Source of the DNA: Agapanthus africanus
Taxonomy: Eukaryota > Streptophyta > Magnoliopsida > Asparagales > Amaryllidaceae
Direction: 5' to 3'
DNA: 64,000 nt
NCBI GenBank assembly: GCA_030015575.1
Contig: CM057339.1
Span: forward strand, 701,852,761-701,916,760
The position numbers and the translations under genes were made by a program. The notes beneath the pieces were generated by a model. It was not told the DNA's origin, did no database searches, and saw nothing but the letters and a program-made list of their open reading frames with translations. Shown piece by piece: positions 56,499 through 64,000 of this stretch. Positions within the stretch are counted from its first letter, which is position 1, and the number at the start of each line of letters is the position of its first letter.

Positions 56499-58684
56499 TG
56501 TTAGTTATGTATATGCCCTAGAGGCCATTGTTGTACATATGATGTATATTATAATGGATGCTTGGAAATATATAGAGATGACTTTCTTGCTCGTCATGAT
56601 AGTATGCTATTTGGTTTCACTTTATCTTAACATGTTGACTTGTATTGGTTTACTGTTTTACTCTCACATGTTGATAAAGCCCTTAGGATCTGTACTCGAC
56701 TACTGGGACTATGATGAGATCATACTAGTGGGGCCGTGGTAGTCCATGAGTACATCCTATAACTGTTCCTAGTCGAGGGTATATCGAGACAGGGCATCGA
56801 TACACCAGAGTAGACTAGCATATACGCATCTTGACCCATATGATGGGTGATGGATGATCCCATATCCATCGGTGTTTGACATCAGAGATGGTGTACGGGT
56901 GCTCAGTAGAGACTGGGTACACTGGACGGACTCACCGAGAACTCCCAGATGGTGATATACCACACGTCAGATGGCAGTTCTCCGGTGACACTGGTACAGG
57001 GTAGTCTGTAGACCCGAGATCGTCATAGAGTCTTGTGTGATTCCCACTGTGCTTTGATTTCCACCTTACCACGTCCAAGAGGGCGTGCAAAACGGTGGCT
57101 TTTGGTACAGTCCCGAATCACATGGAGGCAATGAGCGATAGGAGGGGATTCGTCTCTCCCGGTATAGGGAGTTGATGTTGTGCTGTGTTCGATTGGCTAT
57201 AACTGGAAGTCCCTGGCCAGGGCTGATATAGAGATTTACTGGTAAGTGTTACTAGTAGTTTCTCGACCCGTTATGAGCCACACATCGACACGACTTATCG
57301 GTTACTGGGGTCTGACGTATACCACCCCTAGACTTGATATGCGACATATCAGACGAACAGACCGGACTGTACGGGAGTGTTACTGATTGGATTCACAGGA
57401 GAACGCACATGTTAGCTTGTTGATCTTCTGATCGCTCAATACCTGGGTGGCTGTTACGTTTAGCTGACCGCTTGCAGCTTGTGGGTGTTTGATATGATCA
57501 TCACCTGCTACCGGCGTATTGACGATTCTTTAGAGTCCTACACAGAGGTTTCTTGGCTCAGGCGAAACGGAGTAGAGGCGCATATGTGATATGTGCAGGA
57601 CCGAGAATAATGCGATATGAGATACCGTATTATATTCTCGCGATATTTAGATATGAACTGAGACATCGGATCAAGTGTTGATTCGATGAATCGGTACATG
57701 ATATATTAGTCGGTAATATTCGATATAGCCGGATCATCAAATCAAGTGTTGATTCGATGATTTAATGTATAATAATATATATGATATATTGTATTACATT
57801 ATCTAATATTGGCTCGCTTTATTATTTCATTTTCTCACTGGATGATACATTGATATATATGCGATATATGTTAATTGTATTATTTTCTTTTGTTGCAAAT
57901 ATATAATATATATGTGATATATATTATTGTGACATGATATGATTAATTGTTAAACATGTTTAAGGATGATTAATTGAGGTTAGGGTTTGATTAGGGTTAG
58001 ATGCTTCATGCACCTTCTAGAAGCATTTTCTTTTGTCATTGTTAAGATATTTTTGGATGACACATTTTTAACCCAACCAAACCCTAACTCTAGTTTATTC
58101 TCTACACAATCCTAGCCACTCATCCTTGACCATGGTTTATATATCAATCATATACATTTCTTTCTATTCATCACAAAAGGAAAATAATCATTATCATTTC
58201 CATTATCATCTTCTTCTCTCTTGAAAAAGCTTACTTGATTTTCTTTATGTGATGAATAAATATGAGAAAATGATTTAAAAATAAAGCAAAAATACTACTC
58301 TCTCATCCTCGTCTCATCTTGCCCATGAGATTAGTGTGTTCATCTCTTTAGAGTAAGAAAGCTTGAGTCTTTGCAACTTCGACGTAGATCATCGGAGATT
58401 TGGAACACTTCAAGCTAGCATGGAACGTTCGAGTCGTGGAGCCTCTCATGAGTCCGGGAGATCGTGGATCGCGGCAAAGGGACTTCTACTCGGAGCTTGT
58501 GAAGCGAAGGAGCGGACTACAAAGGTTGTAATCCCTCACACTTAGATAAAAGTTATCATCTTGCATGTTAAACCCTAATAATCTAGCAAAGATCCCGGCT
58601 TTGGGTTGTTCGGCACGTCTAAATTTTTATCCGGGCATGTTTGATGCCTTATGAACCTTCACAAAAGTGCCTAGGAACCTTTCA
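56499..58684 (+). repeat. copia-A 3' LTR
   Basis: 2,186 bp, the partner of 48,367-50,553. The one-base length difference is a missing G in a GGG run (CTTTTGGTACAG versus CTTTTGGGTACAG). It ends CCTTTCA before AGTAT. Confidence 0.95.
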
Positions 58685-59793
58685 AGTATCGACACAAAAA
58701 TATATCTCAATATCTCAGGCTCCGGCTATCCGGACTGGCCCATAACATCAAATCTCAAGATCACGTCGGTATCCTCTAGATATCCGGGGCGTCACAATAA
58801 AATCACCAGTCAGTAGTGCTCACCTGTCTCAGGCTCAACACCACCATTTGCGACCTTCTCATCCCGGGTACCGTACCGGGTCTACCATGTACCCACAGAC
58901 GGTCCCTCCTCCTCCTCGAATCAGGTGTATGCTATCGCTCAAGAGCCGAGAAAACTTATAATGGACGTATCTCAATTCATATCAGGAGAAAACCGCAGTT
59001 TTCTATCTTTTGAAAATGATAATCAGTTTATAAATCTTTATGGTTTCACCAAATCCAGAAATCTCAAGGAAATCCGAAATAACAATCCCAAGAGTAAATA
59101 ATACTGAATACTGGGCTCCGGCAATCTGGACGGGCCCTATAATATTGCATGATAATGAATATATGAATGCATCTGATATAAAGCAAAGAATGCAATAATT
59201 AAACTAGCATATGAAAGCAATAACATATAGGAACTATCAGCTAGCAAACTATGTCAATGAAATAATGTTCTCTAAAGTGTACGTTACATAGCAATTACCG
59301 ATGAAGATGTGTGTGATCCGGCAAGCGAGTGTACGTGGAGCATACGTATTATCGGTAATAGTGCTGGTGTCCTAACAACAGGTTTCATCATTATTAACGA
59401 AAATACATATAAGCATGCAATGCAATGAGAACAGCAGAATAAATGGCAAATGCACAGTAAATGCAGCAATAAAGAAATAAACATTCCTATATACGAGTCA
59501 TACAGTTTGGTATCTGAAATCGCACGAATCGTGGTGTTTAGAAAATAGGGCACGGTGTTTTTATGAAAAAGTACATCTATTGAAATATCCGTAGTATCAC
59601 TTGGCCTGTCTTTAAAATACTCACGATTCGTTAGTTTTGGAAATAAGTATGACTCGTGCTCAGTCTAACATCTACTAAGTAACTATAGGACTAAACTAAC
59701 AGACTAGTCGAAAGGTAAGGAAATCCACCTAAATCTGAGTCGATCTATATATATAATAGTCGGTGATCTCGCCTCAATAATATCGCGTACGAT

Positions 59794-59796
<3 letters not shown>

Positions 59797-59832
<36 letters not shown>
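59797..59832. repeat. (AT)18 microsatellite
   Basis: 36 alternating bases within the gypsy-H LTR. Confidence 0.97.
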
Positions 59833-59834
<2 letters not shown>

Positions 59835-60197
59835 TATGACATTCTCGAGTCAAGTATGCGGATCTATCATCATAATTATATCTCGTACGGTAAATCCATC
59901 GTACGGCATCCCAAATCAGGGTACGGGTCAATATCACATTTATCTCATTATTCAACTGGTATCCTTATCATCATATATCATGAACTGGATACTGATCTAA
60001 GTCTAGTACAATACTGATACCATATACATATATATATGCGTGTGTATGAAAACACATCGCCTAAAGATTCCTATAATATCATGTCGTATCCCATAATACG
60101 AACCAAATCACATCACCGATCTCATGGCATCATGCCCAATCACATCGACTCATCTCCAAGTACCATATACTATCTTCATCATCCAAGTTTATGTATA

Positions 60198-60225
60198 CGT
60201 ATATATATATACACACACACACACA
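60198..60225. repeat. Compound (TA)n(CA)n microsatellite
   Basis: A TA run passes directly into an AC run of about 15 bases. Further short TA runs follow at 60,241-60,256. Confidence 0.9.
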
Positions 60226-60435
60226 GTCCCATACCTACGTGTATATATATATATATACATACATATCCCCATATACGTACAAGAAATAAAATGTATGCGT
60301 GTATGTGTGCATGTATGCAAATCACTACTCTAGGGTTTGCGACTATGAAACTAACTAAATGCGTTTTCCTGAAAGTATGCTAAAACTATCCCAAAGTCAC
60401 CTAGCATTTCTTATTAAGTATACACATCTCATAAC

Positions 60436-60440
<5 letters not shown>

Positions 60441-60477
<37 letters not shown>
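60441..60477. repeat. (TA)n microsatellite
   Basis: 37 alternating bases in the gypsy-H LTR. Confidence 0.97.
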
Positions 60478-60479
<2 letters not shown>

Positions 60480-61494
60480 TAACGCATTTGCGTTCTATAC
60501 TATGAAACTGCGGGGGTGCTATACGCCATCCACCCGACTTCCCCCATAGATATATATCTACTTACCTTGATCCTTGCTTGCCGAAGTCGACGTTGCCTTG
60601 CCCTTGCTTGTCGTCCCAAAGTTCACGTGGAGGTACCTACATGTCATAACACATCGTATCGCATTAAAATCCAATTTGCAATCGAAACGACACACGAATC
60701 ACTCATAGGTTAAAACCTATAGTCTACGCATACAAAACAAATCATAAATCACTCGTCGTTGACGTACAAACGTCCGACGATCGAATACAATACCAAATAC
60801 TAAAACCAAGAATTCAAAATACGTAAAACATAACCCCGAATCAAAACAACAACTTAAGAATTCACTCCCAGATTCTCTCTCAGGTAAAATAGGGATACAC
60901 AAACAGTACTGGGGTAATATATAGGATGTATATGAGCTACAGAAGCAACTTAGACACTAAACTCCAAAATGTGGCCGGCCAAAACCCTCTGGAATCCGGC
61001 CTCCTCGGTTTTGCATGCCCAGATTAGGTTCGTACTGGCAGGGTGGCTTCCTAGTGGTCCATCTAGGTTATTGGGGTTGTTTGTTTTTCTTCTAAAAGTC
61101 TCAGGTTATCCCAGATTCCCTGCACCCACAAATTAATCACAAACCGACATGGAAAGTTTCAAATTCAAGTTTAGGGTTCAGTTTCAGGTTTGATCTGGGT
61201 TTCTAACACTATGGGGGGGTTTAAGGTCATCACTAAGCTCAATAGCACCAACACAACTCAAGAATCCCTCAAACCTCCTCTAGAAATTTTCATATCTCAT
61301 AAAACTACACTAAATTGATTTTAAACTTGAATGGAAGCTAAAGGAAACCAAATACTACAGTAAATGTGAAAGGATTATCTCATTTTGAAACTCAAGAATT
61401 TTCTTGAGTTGCCCCAAGTCTCCAAAATCCAAACTTTCTTAGTCCAAAGTGCTTGTGATGAGCTTGTGCATGCTTTTTGTGAAGTGGAGATGAA

Positions 61495-61504
61495 GTTTTT
61501 ATAT
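61495..61504 (-). promoter_or_regulatory. Candidate TATA box of gypsy-H LTR
   Basis: ATATAAAAAC on the minus strand, with a pyrimidine- and CA-rich stretch following (towards 61,470) where a start site would be expected. Confidence 0.5.
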
Positions 61505-62049
61505 GGTTTTGGTGATGTTATGAGGAGGTAGAGGAGGGAGGAGGTGGAGGGCAGCCATGGTGAAGTGAAGTGGGAAAAATGAAGAGGAAAACAATGAAGG
61601 GGAAACCGATGACCAAGTCAACACAACCCCTCACCCTCTCTTCTCTCTCATGTCCATCCCTCATTCTTTATTCCTTTTCTTTTCTATTCTAATCTTTTCT
61701 CTTCTCATTTTAAAACCAAACCAAGCATGAAGAAATAAAGAAAAGACATGGTAGAAAAGTGTAACAATGTGAAAAATGAGTTGGTGCATGTCACATGCAC
61801 AAAACAAGTTTAATGCACGATTAGTGATATTTAATCGCAATTAGCGTTAAAATAGAATATAATTAATCATAATAATTATAATTTGTTTAAATCATATAAA
61901 ACACCCTCATTTCAGAAATTCCTATACTTTTCCAAATATTTCCCAATTTATTGGAAATTAATTATACCGCATTATCAAATATTCATAATATTTATTATTT
62001 ATTTATAAAAATTCCCAAAAATAATATTTTATTTTTCTGAAATGTTACA

Positions 62050-62066
62050 GTCTTCCCCCCTTAAAA
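62050..62066 (-). other. gypsy-H polypurine tract
   Basis: On the minus strand TTAAGGGGGGAAGAC abuts TGTAACA. This places the interior of H to the right and identifies the LTR as the 3' one. Confidence 0.85.
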
Positions 62067-63739
62067 AAATTCGGTCCCCGAATTTAAATTTAAACTCCCC
62101 CAATTTCTAAAACATTTCATTAAAAAGGTCAAGTCGTCGGGGCTCTGAAATCATAAATATATAAAACGTATCGTAGCGCAATGCATGCGCATGAAAAACG
62201 AGTATATAATCCAAAATCCAAACTCCGTCAAGCATCCCGCAATCATAGGAGTTATGGTGAAGACACCAATGTCTAAATCCAATACGAAAACCAACATGAT
62301 ATACATCAAAACTATACATGTAAATATCATGGTAAATTCGTCAAAATAACTGAAAGAAATGTATGCCAAACTCTTTTCTAATCGCTGTGCAATGCGCGTA
62401 TCACTGCACAGTGGCGGACGTCTATTGTAGGAAAATAACTATATATATGTATATATATCCTTTGTTTAATATACACGTCGCGCCGTTTTGAAAATAATTT
62501 AGAAGGGTTTCCTTTGTTAAATGTCTCGTGTCATCTCGGACACGTAGGTAAATACTGAGACTATAGCTCCTTTTTTGAAATCCCTTCAATAACTATCAAT
62601 GCATGCAAAATATATTCAGGTACTGTCCTAGGACTAGTCCTGCTCAGCTACTATACTAAATAGTAAATATCATAAAATATACTGGTCCAAAATAATAATG
62701 CTACGTGCGTCTGGTGCTCACGGAAATCGAAATCCATGAATGTGCCATACATGTGCACAGAAACAAAATCTAAGTGCAACGGGTGTGCACGAAAATACCT
62801 GTCAAGAGCAACGTGTGTGCCTAATAGTAATATCAAGTGCATATGATATGCACGAAGAATCTCGATTTAGTGCATCTGGTGTGTACCAAAATCGCATCAA
62901 GCGCCCAAGCATGCGCAAGAATCCAAATCAAGTGCACAAGGTGCACAAAAACAAATATCGAATATCACAATCGAAATCGATGGTATACAACATATCTCAA
63001 TCCAAATCAGGTATACCATAGTATATAATCTCACAACCATGTGCATCAGCGTGCACAAACTCGAATCAAAATACTAAAAGTGTATGAAAACTATGCCGAA
63101 AACACAAGTTAAATCACACGCATACCGTCGGTATGAAATCAAAATCAGCATCTCGAATGACTTCAAATCGAAGTCAAGTGCAGCTGTGGTACACAAAATC
63201 CCAATCATGCAAATAAATTGACCAAATACCGAAGTCAAAGATGGCGGAAACAGTCCCTCTCTGACACATCCTCTAAAGATCTCTGGCCAACTGTCATGGT
63301 CACTCATAACATGTCTCGTCAACGATGCCGAACTCTGGCCTACTGGGTGTGCGTAATATGACCGATCCTGGGTCCAAGTCTTCTCGTATTGTATTCCAGA
63401 AAGGTTATGTCAAGGTCTCTCCTAAATCTTGTTTCTGCCAAACTGCCCGGAAGTCATCATCCTTTACTAAATCTGTTTCTTGTTCCGGAACGGCTGCATA
63501 CTCATCGCGACTCCTTCTGGAAGATATATCCATATACAACGCCTCTACATGCATATCACATCTCTGATGTCAGCGGAGTGGAACGTCATCTCATCAAGAT
63601 CTCGTACGAACCTCTTACTCCACTTTTCTCTAATGTCGACTGATTCGGACTCGTCTCGTCGTGGCTGCATGGACTGCGCTCCAACGGCAATACTCGTATC
63701 TGGAGTTTCCCAAGCAATGTATCCCGTCACATGATATCC
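62067..63739 (-). other. gypsy-H 3' internal region, non-coding
   Basis: No integrase, RNase H or chromodomain motif was found on either strand in this 1.7 kb, so it is probably the 3' untranslated part between pol and the polypurine tract. It carries a degenerate ~32-bp tandem repeat. Confidence 0.6.
62700..62960. repeat. Degenerate ~32-bp tandem repeat with GTGCA...TGCAC cores
   Basis: About eight units, each with a GTGCA-type half, a 4-8-base spacer and a TGCAC-type half followed by an A-rich AARATC tail. Examples are GTGCAACGGGTGTGCAC, GTGCATATGATATGCAC and GTGCACAAGGTGCAC. A further isolated unit is at about 63,040. Units differ strongly outside the palindromic core. Confidence 0.75.
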
Positions 63740-64000
63740 GAATGACGTCGAACCTTTTGATCGATTCGTCAAAGTTCCATAATCCCCCAAGAGCTCAACA
63801 TCTCGAGTATAGTTAAATAGTATTCCAGTACATGCCACAGTACCTATGGACCAGCCGTGGAAGGGCAAACCCAAGCCTCATTAATGGCACCGCTGAACTG
63901 CTGCAAACCCTAAAGTTTCAAAGCGTTCTCATGGTCATTATATCTAGTTAGGGTTTCATTCTTCTAGAAGGTCCACGGAATTACTTGCATGTTTCTCCGA
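63740..64000 (-). other. Sequence related to the copia leader, at window edge
   Basis: From about 63,740, and clearly from 63,826, the sequence aligns with the copia-D and copia-F leaders (for example 34,585-34,760). Shared blocks are GCCACAGTACC, CCAGCCGT, AAACCCTAA, TTCTTCTAGA and GGTCCACSG...TTACTTGCA. Identity is about 75% by eye. No copia pol or LTR accompanies it within the window. Confidence 0.65.

Larger units (their letters stand above)
48367..58684 (+). mobile_element. copia-A: intact, recently inserted Ty1/copia element
   Basis: A 10,318-bp element flanked by AGTAT (48,362-48,366 and 58,685-58,689). LTRs are 2,187 and 2,186 bp. By eye they differ at about 16-18 substitutions and one single-base deletion, under 1%. 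It has a primer binding site, a 2.6-kb leader, one uninterrupted 1,088-codon pol frame and a polypurine tract. It is the youngest insertion in the window and the only copy with an open pol. It has no gag frame. Confidence 0.96.
58690..62049 (-). repeat. gypsy-H 3' LTR, proximal segment
   Basis: Together with 47,370-48,361 this makes a 4.36-kb LTR on the minus strand, starting TGTAACATTTC at 62,049 directly after a strong polypurine tract. A TATA box (ATATAAAAAC on the minus strand, 61,495-61,504) lies about 550 bp into the LTR, so U3 would be about 0.6 kb and the rest R-U5. It holds several TA and AC microsatellites. Start, end, tract and promoter agree with a large plant Ty3/gypsy LTR; the lineage cannot be fixed without its pol. 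Confidence 0.82.

Noticed and set aside
59704-60383. Frames across TA/AC microsatellites rich in Tyr-Ile or Thr-His
   Set aside because: They are translations of simple repeats.
62107-62369. Minus-strand frames next to the gypsy-H polypurine tract as a chromodomain
   Set aside because: No aromatic cage or chromodomain pattern; the composition looks like translated AT-rich untranslated sequence.
63325-63567. Plus-strand frame with FQKGYVKVSP resembling the start of a gypsy integrase C-terminal block
   Set aside because: Only a few residues match, the surrounding sequence does not continue the domain, and the strand is opposite to gypsy-H.

Overview
The window is plant (angiosperm) nuclear DNA and consists almost entirely of transposable elements nested inside one another. 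The evidence for a plant is Ty1/copia and Ty3/gypsy LTR retrotransposons primed from initiator-Met tRNA (TGGTATCAGAGCC binding sites), a CACTA-type (TNP2) transposase remnant, and an AT-rich background with TA microsatellites. I found no host protein gene, rRNA, tRNA, CRISPR array or bacterial-type operon. The element letters below are mine.

Left part (1-4,493): a rearranged Ty3/gypsy remnant with protease, reverse transcriptase and RNase H on the minus strand and gag on the plus strand, back to back. It is followed by a (TA)27 tract and unassigned AT-rich DNA.

Left nest (4,494-37,459): copia-D (minus strand, target duplication GCATT) is split in its RNase H region by a solo LTR, copia-G (plus strand, GATGT with one copy mutated). 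The solo LTR is split by copia-E (minus, GTATC), and the 3' LTR of E is split by copia-F (minus, AAGTC). Each junction is fixed by a 5-bp target duplication.

Middle (37,465-39,214): unassigned DNA with a 42-bp tandem repeat, then the N-terminal part of a CACTA TNP2 transposase in one frame with four stop codons.

Right nest (39,215-64,000): copia-B (plus) interrupts TNP2. It is cut in pol by copia-C, a more diverged LTR, which is cut by a Ty3/gypsy element H (minus strand, only its 3' LTR and 3' internal end present). The LTR of H is cut by copia-A (48,367-58,684; target duplication AGTAT). Copia-A is complete: two near-identical 2.19-kb LTRs, primer binding site, polypurine tract and one open 1,088-codon pol frame.

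Copies A, B, D, E and F are one related copia family. It has LTRs of about 2.1-2.2 kb, a non-coding leader of 2.6-3 kb, and a single pol ORF (protease, integrase, reverse transcriptase, RNase H) that begins with a conserved ~60-residue N-terminal segment and has no recognisable gag or CCHC knuckle. No copy in the window encodes gag, although A integrated recently, so the family probably borrows capsid protein from another element. The leader carries structured, copy-specific repeats, which I regard as the most interesting signal in the window.
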